DNA of 19,701 nucleotides, from the NCBI GenBank assembly GCA_947499275.1, contig CANMNM010000007.1, forward strand, positions 1-19,701, read 5' to 3'. Below the pieces are notes generated by a model, which was not told the origin of the DNA, did not search any database, and saw only the letters and a program-made list of their open reading frames with translations. The position numbers and the translations under genes were made by a program. This DNA comes from Actinomycetota bacterium (GTDB lineage Bacteria; Actinomycetota; Actinomycetes; S36-B12). Every line of letters starts with the position of its first letter. The first letter of the stretch is position 1. Shown piece after piece: positions 1 to 6,515 of this stretch.

Positions 1-1602
1 GATGCAGCATCCCGCGGGTTGAGTGTCGCACTGATTGAAATGCGAGATTGGGCAGCTGGAACCTCGAGTCGTTCGGGCAAGCTTTTTCACGGCGGTCTGC
101 GCTACCTGGAGCAGTTCAACTTTGGCTTGGTCCGTGAGGCACTTAAAGAACGTGGACTTATGCTGGAAAAATTGTGCCCCCACCTCGTACGCCCAATTGA
201 ATTCATTTACCCGATCGAACATCGAATTTGGGAGCGCGCATATATGGGCGCCGGGCTTTTTCTCTACGACACGATTGGCGGGGCAGGTGCAGTCCCACGT
301 CACAAACACTTGAGTCGTAAGCAGGTACTGGAACGCGCCCCCGGCTTATCGCGGAAGGGTTTGGTCGGTGGCATTTCGTTTTTTGATGCCCAAGTGGACG
401 ACTCGCGCCACACGCTGGAACTAGTCCGCACGGCAGCCGCATACGGCGCCGTGGCAGCAACAGCACTCAAAGTTATTGGCATCTCCCATGACCAAACGGG
501 AGCCGTCACCGGCGCTGATGTGAAGGATCTAGAAAACGGAAGTGAATTTCACATCTCGGCTAAGACGGTCATCAACGCAACCGGAGTGTGGACCGACTCA
601 CTTCAAAAAATGGCTGGTGGTAACTCAGACTTCTCCGTGCAAGCCTCAAAAGGTGTTCACATCTTGGTTCCACGTGACCGGATTGATTCGGAAGTCTCGG
701 TATTCGTCAGAGCCGAAGACAGCGTGTTGTTTATTCGCACATGGGGAGCTCATTGGCTTATTGGAACAACTGACACTCCTTGGGAGCTCGGACTTGATCA
801 CCCGGCCGCGAGCGCCACCGACATTGAATACCTTTTGCGAAACGTTAACCGTGTCCTTAATGTTGAGCTCACGGTTGATGACATCGATGGCGTCTATGCC
901 GGCTTGCGCCCGCTGATCAAGGGCAAAGAGGGTGCTACCAGTGACCTGAGCCGGGAGCATGCTGTTGAAACGAGCGTTCCTGGTTTCACCACAATTGCTG
1001 GGGGCAAATACACCACTTATCGGGTTATGGCCGAGGACGCGGTCAATGCGGCCGTCGCAGATCTCCAAAGCCGCGGCCTGCTACAAAGCGTTCCCCAATC
1101 TGAAACAGAAAATATCTTGCTGATTGGAGCGACGAACTTTGATCACGTTCAAACCGAGTTGAGGGCAACGGGAAAAAACTTTGGGCTTAGCACCAAAGGA
1201 ATTGATCACCTGCTTGGCCGTTATGGATCGATGGTGGGCGACCTTACTTCGATCTTGAAATATCGTCCTGAACTCGCCCAGCCGATACCAGGGGGAGCAG
1301 GCTACCTACGGGTTGAGGCGTTTTACGCGGTAACCCATGAAGGCGCACTGCACATCGACGACATCTTGACCCGAAGAACCCACCTCTCAATCGAAACACC
1401 CGATCAAGGCTTGGAAGCGGCCGAAGAGGTCGCCCAAATCATGGGTACTGAACTTGGCTGGAGTCAGGAGCGAACCGAGGCAGAACTCATGCATTACCAG
1501 GATCGTGTTGCTGCTGAACTAAAGGCGCATTTGGCCGTTGATGATTCTGGTGCAATGGCAGCCCGCAATCACGTACGTGATGTGCGTCTCACTAAAGTTT
1601 GA
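1..1602 (+). CDS. glpD: Glycerol-3-phosphate dehydrogenase, 5'-truncated
   Basis: Membrane-associated FAD enzyme that oxidises sn-glycerol 3-phosphate to dihydroxyacetone phosphate and passes electrons to quinone. The frame is open from base 1, and its first residues DAASRGLSVALIE are the family continuation of the Rossmann FAD motif. The TTG at 19 is therefore not the start; roughly the first 30-40 residues (with the GGGxTGxG motif) lie outside the window. Visible family signatures are GTSSRSGKLFHGGLRYLE, IGTTDTPW, AGLRPL, AGGKYTTYR and the C-terminal EGALHIDDILTRRTHLS. 533 residues are present against a usual total of about 560-580, so the C-terminus is complete. The next gene begins 26 bases downstream with no terminator between. 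I see no glpF or glpK in the window. Confidence 0.95.
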   Translation, partial: DAASRGLSVALIEMRDWAAGTSSRSGKLFHGGLRYLEQFNFGLVREALKERGLMLEKLCPHLVRPIEFIYPIEHRIWERAYMGAGLFLYDTIGGAGAVPRHKHLSRKQVLERAPGLSRKGLVGGISFFDAQVDDSRHTLELVRTAAAYGAVAATALKVIGISHDQTGAVTGADVKDLENGSEFHISAKTVINATGVWTDSLQKMAGGNSDFSVQASKGVHILVPRDRIDSEVSVFVRAEDSVLFIRTWGAHWLIGTTDTPWELGLDHPAASATDIEYLLRNVNRVLNVELTVDDIDGVYAGLRPLIKGKEGATSDLSREHAVETSVPGFTTIAGGKYTTYRVMAEDAVNAAVADLQSRGLLQSVPQSETENILLIGATNFDHVQTELRATGKNFGLSTKGIDHLLGRYGSMVGDLTSILKYRPELAQPIPGGAGYLRVEAFYAVTHEGALHIDDILTRRTHLSIETPDQGLEAAEEVAQIMGTELGWSQERTEAELMHYQDRVAAELKAHLAVDDSGAMAARNHVRDVRLTKV

Positions 1603-1628
1603 CCATTAAGTATTCGAGCGGAGTGAAA

Positions 1629-1910
1629 GTGAGAATCGTGGAAAACGAAATTGTGGATTCAAATGAAATTGAAGTTGGCGACGACTTGTCAATCAACATT
1701 GTGCTCGACAAAAATGGCGAAGTTGTCGGTGCCATTTCTGACGAAATTATCGTTGCTACCGGCCCGCAGGGTTCAATAGTCGACGAAATCATCGATGTAC
1801 TTGATGCCGACGGTGACTTGGTTATTGAAGACGAAATCATCAGCGTTTACGATGCTGATGGAAATTTGGTCGCCCGTGACGAAGAAATTCGAATTCCTCT
1901 CGAAGGTTAG
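1629..1910 (+). CDS. Small highly acidic tandem-repeat protein, unknown function
   Basis: I recognise no family. GTG 1629 is chosen because GGAG (1620-1623) lies 5 nt upstream; GTG 1638 and TTG 1599 (which would overlap the glpD stop) are alternatives. The 93-residue product has about 26 Asp/Glu and only 4 Lys/Arg, with no Cys, Trp or His. Residues 38-86 form repeats of 14-16 residues, each opening with DEII or DEEI and containing a DxxG-type turn followed by LV: VLDADGDLV and VYDADGNLV are the clearest. Residues 21-37 look like a diverged first unit. Alternating hydrophobic residues suggest a beta-strand repeat or hairpin array. The DADGD loops resemble calcium loops but do not match a full EF-hand. 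No signal peptide or membrane segment. It sits between glpD and a secreted nuclease, on the same strand. It could be an acidic inhibitor, a metal-binding protein or neither. Confidence 0.7.
   Translation: MRIVENEIVDSNEIEVGDDLSINIVLDKNGEVVGAISDEIIVATGPQGSIVDEIIDVLDADGDLVIEDEIISVYDADGNLVARDEEIRIPLEG
1740..1892 (+). repeat. In-frame 42/48-bp tandem repeat inside acidic protein gene
   Basis: Units begin at 1740, 1782, 1830 and 1878, each opening with GACGAA. GACGAAATCATC is identical at 1782-1793 and 1830-1841, and 1740-1751 differs by one base. Spacings are 42, 48 and 48 bases, that is 14, 16 and 16 codons. The pattern suggests growth by internal duplication followed by divergence at third positions. 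Confidence 0.75.
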
Positions 1911-1918
1911 TACCTGGT

Positions 1919-1953
1919 TAACCCCCTTGTTATAGTTCACAACAAGGGGGTTA
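1919..1953 (+). promoter_or_regulatory. Strong hairpin that contains the nuclease Shine-Dalgarno
   Basis: A perfect 13-bp inverted repeat (1919-1931 with 1941-1953) encloses a 9-nt loop. The core is AACCCCCTTGTT pairing with AACAAGGGGGTT. The 3' arm contains AAGGGGG (1944-1950), the only good ribosome-binding site for the nuclease ATG at 1955. Only TT follows the G-run and no U-tract is present, so it is a poor intrinsic terminator by itself. It can be read as a weak terminator after the acidic gene, as a lock on nuclease translation in read-through mRNA, or as both. Confidence 0.65.
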
Positions 1954-1954
1954 C

Positions 1955-2803
1955 ATGTTTGCGTTCCCAGTCCGCAGGACTTTTCTCCAGCCACTTTTTA
2001 TGCTGGCACTGATTGGCGCGATCTCACTTGGGTTCTCACCGACCGCGACATCCGCGTCCAGGGTTGATCCGGTCCGCCTTTTAAACTCCCTGCCGGTCTC
2101 CAATGAAGTGACTTCCGGTTACAACCGCGATTTATTTCGGCATTGGTCTGATCTTGATTCTGATGGTTGTGATACTCGTGAAGAGGTACTCATTGATGAA
2201 AGAGCCGCTGGGACAGTTGTTGGCTGCAAGGTTGTTAATGGTAGGTGGGTGTCCCAGTACGACGGTGTAATCACAACTAACTCGAGCACATTTGACATTG
2301 ATCATTTTGTTCCCTTAAAAGAAGCATGGGATTCGGGTGCCTGGCGCTGGGATAGTTCAACGAGAGAGCGTTTTGCAAACGATCAGGGATACCTTCTGTC
2401 CTTGATCGCGGTGAGCGCCAGTTCCAATCGTTCAAAAAGTGACCGTGATCCAAGTGATTGGCTACCGAGTGAAAATCTCTGTTTGTACGCAAAGAGTTGG
2501 ATTGGCGTCAAGTTTCGTTGGCGGCTGTCGGTGGACAGTCGAGAGAAAACAAAGTTGCTTCAATTGCTGTCTAATTGCAAGGGAACAATGAACATACCGC
2601 CCAGAGCCCAAACCACGACTGGTACGAATACTGTGCCATCGGATTCAAATAGCAGTTCGAACCCATCAAATTCTGCAACCGATCCACGTTTTGACACTTG
2701 CGGGGTAGCAATCGCAGCGGGCTACGGACCCTACATAAAAGGTCGGGACGCCGAATACTTCTGGTATATCGATCGTGACAAAGACGGGTCCGTGTGCGAG
2801 TAA
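1955..2803 (+). CDS. Secreted HNH-type nuclease with C-terminal Excalibur domain
   Basis: Predicted exported nuclease. The ATG at 1955 gives a signal peptide (Arg-Arg at 7-8, hydrophobic core about 12-28, cleavage near ATSAS 31-35). The middle part (about 60-208) matches the DUF1524/GmrSD-type HNH family: DIDHFVPLKEAWDSG (114-128) carries the catalytic His117, and ASSNRSKSDRDP (155-166) followed by WLP supplies the Asn and Lys/Asp residues. Conserved Cys pairs could form disulfides. A Ser/Thr/Asn-rich linker (about 211-243) leads to an Excalibur calcium-binding domain (244-282) ending DRDKDGSVCE, with Asp273, Asp275 and Asp277 as likely ligands. The likely role is digestion of extracellular DNA for nutrients, or attack on it. 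The gene ends 3 bases from the convergent moeA stop. Its ribosome-binding site lies in a hairpin stem. Confidence 0.88.
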   Translation: MFAFPVRRTFLQPLFMLALIGAISLGFSPTATSASRVDPVRLLNSLPVSNEVTSGYNRDLFRHWSDLDSDGCDTREEVLIDERAAGTVVGCKVVNGRWVSQYDGVITTNSSTFDIDHFVPLKEAWDSGAWRWDSSTRERFANDQGYLLSLIAVSASSNRSKSDRDPSDWLPSENLCLYAKSWIGVKFRWRLSVDSREKTKLLQLLSNCKGTMNIPPRAQTTTGTNTVPSDSNSSSNPSNSATDPRFDTCGVAIAAGYGPYIKGRDAEYFWYIDRDKDGSVCE

Positions 2804-2806
2804 TTC

Positions 2807-3976
2807 CTAGCCGGGAAGGGGCAGGAAAGCGATCGTGTCCCCGCTATGTACGGTCGAAACAATTACGGCAAACCCGGTTGAGGTGCTCAGCCCGCGCAAC
2901 ATCGCGGAGCCGCCAAATTCGGCCGGCGTGAACTCGGCATTGATGACCCAACCTGGTGCAAGTCGTGTCCCTGACTTACCAGCCTCAAGTGAACGTGCTG
3001 TTGTAACGGGAATCAAAGGTTGCAGTTGCTGACCCAGGAGTTTGTTGAGCATCGGTTGGACAAGTGTCGCAAGGGCAACAATTGCAGCTAACGGGTTTCC
3101 GGGCAGGCCTACTACCGGGATTTGTTGCCCTGCTGGGTTGGGTACCGCTGCAAATTTCATGGGGTGTCCCGGTCGCACGGCAACGCTGTCAAAATGAACC
3201 TCACCGCCTGCAAATGAAATAGCGTCGATGAAGTGATCTTTTGCACTGGCCGCGGTTCCACCGGTTGTCAGCACAATGTCAGCCGGTGACGCAATTAGTG
3301 CTGCCGATATTTCTTCTGCTTGGTCTCCAATGTAAAGCACAGGCAGTACCTGCGCCCCCATGCGTTTTAGCCACATTGGGATTTGGATTCCGAGTGAGTC
3401 GCGTACATGTTCTCGCGTTGGCAGCCCACTTGTGAGTAGTTCGTCCCCGGTAATAATTATTTGAACGCAGGGCTGCGCAAAAACCTTGATTTGATCATTT
3501 CCGGTTGCAGCGAGTAAGCCGATCAGTGCCGGATTGAGGGTCGCTCCGGGAGTACACAGAGTTTGACCCATTTGGCACTCTTCACCCGCAATGCGAATGT
3601 CTTCGGTATTGGCGCTTTTGTTCGTGTTGGCTGTTAGGTGATCACCTACAAGGACCCCGTCCTCGGTTCTGAGAATTGCCTGCGCTCCAACGGGAAGTAC
3701 GGCGCCCGTGGTGAGAATGCTCGCTTGATCTATTTCAAGTTGTGGAGCACTGGTCATTTTCCACGGACCGTTGCCGTTGACCGCCCATCCGTCCATTGAA
3801 CTTGAATTGGCAAACGGAAGGTTTGTTAGCGCAACTAGATTCTCGGCGCAGATTCTTTTGTCGGCTGCATCAAGTGATATGACTTCTGTTCGACCTTTGT
3901 GAGCAAATGAATATGCAAATTCGCGTACTTGCTCCCAAGATTGTTCGGTGTACGTAGCGCTGTTATCTGTTGCCAC
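2807..3976 (-). CDS. moeA: Molybdopterin molybdenumtransferase MoeA
   Basis: Inserts molybdate into adenylylated molybdopterin in the cytoplasm, the metal-insertion step of Moco synthesis. Motifs are in family order: MDGWAV (61-66, with the conserved Asp), TGAVLPVGA (90-98), RTEDG (103-107), TGDEL (176-180), TTGGTAASAKD (237-247), RPGHPMKFA (268-276) and GLPGNPLAA (290-298). The 389 residues are normal for the family (about 390-420). The start is GTG 3976, five bases after the stop of the DUF6457-like gene, with AAGGAA-like purines about 11 nt upstream; the two are co-transcribed with mobA. The TGG-S-V-G motif of other MoeAs is TGGTAAS here, a mild variation. Confidence 0.93.
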   Translation of the reverse strand: MATDNSATYTEQSWEQVREFAYSFAHKGRTEVISLDAADKRICAENLVALTNLPFANSSSMDGWAVNGNGPWKMTSAPQLEIDQASILTTGAVLPVGAQAILRTEDGVLVGDHLTANTNKSANTEDIRIAGEECQMGQTLCTPGATLNPALIGLLAATGNDQIKVFAQPCVQIIITGDELLTSGLPTREHVRDSLGIQIPMWLKRMGAQVLPVLYIGDQAEEISAALIASPADIVLTTGGTAASAKDHFIDAISFAGGEVHFDSVAVRPGHPMKFAAVPNPAGQQIPVVGLPGNPLAAIVALATLVQPMLNKLLGQQLQPLIPVTTARSLEAGKSGTRLAPGWVINAEFTPAEFGGSAMLRGLSTSTGFAVIVSTVHSGDTIAFLPLPG

Positions 3977-3980
3977 GTGT

Positions 3981-4226
3981 CTAGCTTTCCTTCTGCGCCC
4001 AGATTTTTGCTAGGGCTTCGATCGTATCTGAGATTTCTTGTATGTCGCCACCGCGAGCGACTGCCATCCCCATCAAGTAGGTGGTTACGGGGGCGGCGGG
4101 GCGTTCAACCTGGTGGGCTGCGTGCCGCGCTCCGTCGAGGATCGCCTTGAGATCTGAATCGCTCACGCCCTGGGTAACCTCACCGAGGTTCAGTGCCTTG
4201 ATCACTTCCTGTAGCCATTCGTTCAT
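3981..4226 (-). CDS. DUF6457-like small protein in Moco operon
   Basis: An 81-residue cytoplasmic, mostly helical protein. It resembles the actinobacterial DUF6457 family by its opening MNEWLQEV, the central RPAAPVTTYLMGMAVARG (62-residue region) and its length. In actinobacteria such proteins occur next to or fused to MobA-like nucleotidyltransferases; this is from memory. Its ATG overlaps the mobA stop as ATGA (4223-4226), so translation is probably coupled, and moeA follows after 4 bases. The context suggests a helper in molybdenum-cofactor maturation or in a step using MobA's product. The biochemical role is unknown. Confidence 0.78.
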   Translation of the reverse strand: MNEWLQEVIKALNLGEVTQGVSDSDLKAILDGARHAAHQVERPAAPVTTYLMGMAVARGGDIQEISDTIEALAKIWAQKES

Positions 4227-4831
4227 GGCATGACTCTAGGGTGCGTGCGCAGAAACTCTCGTGCGGTCACCAAATCCTGTGGGGTATCAATATCCATAAA
4301 GTCGCTGGCGTCCTCTGTACCCAATTCAAGGTAGTCAATTGATGAAAGGTGAGCTGTCAGCTCGCGCATACTTTTATTTGCAGGAGAGCCCAGTTGCTTA
4401 AGTGCAAGCCGAAGGGATTCACTGCGGTACAGGCCGGCCAGGTACTGAATTTTGCCACCGTGCTCGCGTGGGATCAATGCATGTGAATTCGGGTCAAGTG
4501 TGCACTGGAGAAGGCGGGGTAAAGCAAATGGTGCATCAACTGCGATCAACGCAATCGCGGGAGTGTTGACAAGTTCTAATCCAGCGGCAAGCGCAGCAAC
4601 CGGCCCCGCGCCGGGTGGATTCTCGCGAGTGCAGGTGATCGTGGGCCCAGTTTTTTCTGGCCTGATATCGATGGTCTCTCCGACCACGACCACGGAGTAT
4701 GTACTAGGGATTTGTTTTAATTGGAAAATGAGCAAGGTACCATCGCCAAATTCAAGGTTGGCTTTATCGCTGCCCATTCGGCGACTGGACCCACCGGCGA
4801 GCAAAATCACACTGAGTTCGCCGCTGTTCAC
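4223..4831 (-). CDS. mobA: Molybdenum cofactor guanylyltransferase MobA-like
   Basis: Transfers GMP from GTP to molybdopterin, or a related nucleotide to a related cofactor. The nucleotide-binding signature LAGGSSRRMGSDKA (11-24) contains the conserved Gly-rich loop, Arg and Lys. PPGAGPVAALAAGL and the metal-binding VDAPF region follow, and DIDTP near the end is typical of the family. I chose GTG 4831, giving 202 residues and MNSGELSVILLAGG, because a TAGTCT box lies 7 nt upstream as in leaderless genes. The frame also stays open to GTG 4918/ATG 4915, which would add 28-29 residues with no domain likeness. MobA and the CTP-using MocA are hard to separate by eye. It is the first gene of mobA-DUF6457-moeA. 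Confidence 0.87.
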   Translation of the reverse strand: MNSGELSVILLAGGSSRRMGSDKANLEFGDGTLLIFQLKQIPSTYSVVVVGETIDIRPEKTGPTITCTRENPPGAGPVAALAAGLELVNTPAIALIAVDAPFALPRLLQCTLDPNSHALIPREHGGKIQYLAGLYRSESLRLALKQLGSPANKSMRELTAHLSSIDYLELGTEDASDFMDIDTPQDLVTAREFLRTHPRVMP

Positions 4832-4838
4832 AGCCACA

Positions 4839-4844
4839 AGACTA
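4839..4844 (-). promoter_or_regulatory. Candidate -10 box for leaderless mobA mRNA
   Basis: On the minus strand TAGTCT (TAnnnT) is followed by 7 nt (TGTGGCT) and then GTG 4831. Transcription would begin at or next to the start codon. No convincing -35 is visible. The site falls inside the longer alternative mobA reading frame, so it supports the short start. Confidence 0.4.
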
Positions 4845-4938
4845 GTCGGGTTGCTATCCACAACCTTCGAAATAAATGTGGCGAAGTGCAAATTATTCGG
4901 GCAGACTAAAGCCATCACTTGAGAATCTCGAGTTGATC

Positions 4939-4976
4939 GAAAGCCCGCGTAGCACCCCCCCGTTACGCGGGCTTTC
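4939..4976 (-). terminator. Intrinsic terminator after the 505-residue gene
   Basis: Perfect 13-bp inverted repeat: GAAAGCCCGCGTA (4939-4951) and TACGCGGGCTTTC (4964-4976) with a 12-nt C/G-rich loop. It begins 18 bases beyond the stop of the gene ending at 4995. On the minus strand the stem closes with CTTTC then GATC, so the U-run is short and partly within the stem. It separates the glgA-to-505-residue transcript from mobA. Confidence 0.8.
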
Positions 4977-4994
4977 CTATGTCACATCCGCGGG

Positions 4995-6512
4995 TTAAGC
5001 CCGTGACTCGAACATTCCAAGTAGCGCTGCAACCCCGAGAACTGATCGAGGTGCATAAGCCGTGCGCCAAAGACCACCGTGATTAGCACCGACAACGAAC
5101 AAGTCCATCGGGTTGGTCAGCGTTGTGCCCGGATTTGCTGCTGAGAGTGGATTGCGTAAGTCGTGGACCAGTAGTGCTGCCATAAGTGCTGTTGAAGTGG
5201 CCGGTTCAAAAACTTCGACACCGAATCTCCCGGCACCAGAATAGGCAGCTGCTAGTGCTCGATTCTTTACGACTGATTGGGTTCGGGTTGCTGGTGCAAG
5301 GTTGAGGGAAACGGGTACGCCATCGGCTCGAGCGGCAAGTGCGCGCCAACGTTGAATTCTTTTTGCGAGTAAATAGTTGGGACCTTGCTGTGGGACGAGT
5401 GAGTCGTTGAGTCCGACTTCCATCCCACTTTTAGTTTGGTAAGTGCGGGGATAATTCGGTTCAAACTGACCGAATGCCCGAAGCGGTGTTTGAAAGAACC
5501 CACTGACGCCGCGGGCATTCCAACGTTCGCGCGATTCATCAACACACGACATCGGGACCATGAAAACATCCGTTGGGGTCGCCAGAAATGCAAGAGTGAT
5601 GTCCTTGCGCTGGGTGTTGAGTTTTTCAAAGATCGCGTCAACAGCCATACTCAATGTTGCGTGTGTGTGGCCGTCCGCGTAGGTGTAGTTGCCGAGAATA
5701 AATGGGTTTTCAATTTCATTGAGCCACTGGGCAATCGCACCCGGTTGTTCAAGGAGGTCAACACCACTCGCAGCTGCGACCACCTGGTCATCTTCGGTGT
5801 GTACGGTCCCACCGGTGACAAACGGCATGGTTCCCGATGCACCTTGACTGATGGGAATCCGGATTGAGCCGGCAGTATTTCGCGCGATATCAATGAGTCG
5901 TTGCCAAATCTCAGGTCGTGGCAAATCCAGGGCGTGAACACGTGCACCCCACCGAAGCAAGGATCGGGTTGGAGCCATTTCTGCGCCAGCGCCGAGGACC
6001 GCGATATCGGTACCGGAGAGGTCGAGCCAGTCTGGGTTGTCCATCAGCAGATGAAGCGCAGCGCCGAAACTTGGCTCTGCGATTCCATCAAGGACCCATT
6101 TATCAATTTGCCTGCGTAGGTCACTCCCGAAGATTCTCTGTCCTCGATAAGAAATAGACAGGGTCTCTTCACGGGAGGCTCGCCCGGTAACCAATACGGA
6201 TTCGATTGCGGGGGCCGGTGCCTTCATGGCTGAATCGAGGGGAGAATCACCGTGCGATTGGGTGAAAACAAAGCGCCGGTGAGCCGACTCAAGCCCCGCA
6301 CGTGAGATCTGAATCGCTGCATCGGGGGTTTGCGAGGCCGCGATCACGATTTCGCGGACCGGTTCAATGTAGCCCTTGCGCCAATCCTTTGTATGTTCTA
6401 TTCGAGCCGCGAGTGCCGGGTCAATTGCACGCACCGAGTCAGCGAAGATCGCTCGACCAGTTGCAGTCGTGCTGCGCTTGTGGTCTCCGCCTTGCGGAAA
6501 GTTCACACCCAC
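4995..6512 (-). CDS. Conserved-looking 505-residue protein of unknown function, Rossmann-like motif
   Basis: I cannot assign a family. The protein is soluble, with no signal peptide or membrane segment. A dinucleotide- or SAM-type beta-alpha-beta signature lies at 170-198: IAVLGAGAEMAP (170-181), then WGARVHALDLPRP (188-200), whose acidic residue at the end of the second strand could bind ribose. The N-terminal part (about 20-165) looks helical. A polar block GNYTYADGHTHATLSMA (274-290) with two His could be catalytic. The C-terminus contains DLFVVGANHGGLWRTAY. It starts at GTG 6512, three bases after the stop of the flavoprotein reductase, with no strong ribosome-binding site, so it is probably translationally coupled. 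A terminator follows. An enzyme using NAD(P) or SAM together with the reductase is possible. Confidence 0.8.
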   Translation of the reverse strand: MGVNFPQGGDHKRSTTATGRAIFADSVRAIDPALAARIEHTKDWRKGYIEPVREIVIAASQTPDAAIQISRAGLESAHRRFVFTQSHGDSPLDSAMKAPAPAIESVLVTGRASREETLSISYRGQRIFGSDLRRQIDKWVLDGIAEPSFGAALHLLMDNPDWLDLSGTDIAVLGAGAEMAPTRSLLRWGARVHALDLPRPEIWQRLIDIARNTAGSIRIPISQGASGTMPFVTGGTVHTEDDQVVAAASGVDLLEQPGAIAQWLNEIENPFILGNYTYADGHTHATLSMAVDAIFEKLNTQRKDITLAFLATPTDVFMVPMSCVDESRERWNARGVSGFFQTPLRAFGQFEPNYPRTYQTKSGMEVGLNDSLVPQQGPNYLLAKRIQRWRALAARADGVPVSLNLAPATRTQSVVKNRALAAAYSGAGRFGVEVFEPATSTALMAALLVHDLRNPLSAANPGTTLTNPMDLFVVGANHGGLWRTAYAPRSVLGVAALLGMFESRA

Positions 6513-6515
6513 GCG

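Noticed and set aside
19..21. TTG as the start of glpD
   Set aside because: The frame is open to base 1 and the upstream codons continue the conserved FAD-domain sequence, so the gene is cut by the window edge.
646..1068. 140-codon antisense frame within glpD
   Set aside because: Wholly inside a clearly conserved gene and without family likeness.
1797..1870. DADGD loops of the acidic protein as EF-hands
   Set aside because: The 12-residue loop lacks the Gly at position 6 and the flanking helices; only superficial likeness to calcium loops.
5436..5867. Long open frame antisense to the 505-residue gene as a separate gene
   Set aside because: No ribosome-binding site or domain likeness, and the minus-strand frame has consistent protein character over the whole span.
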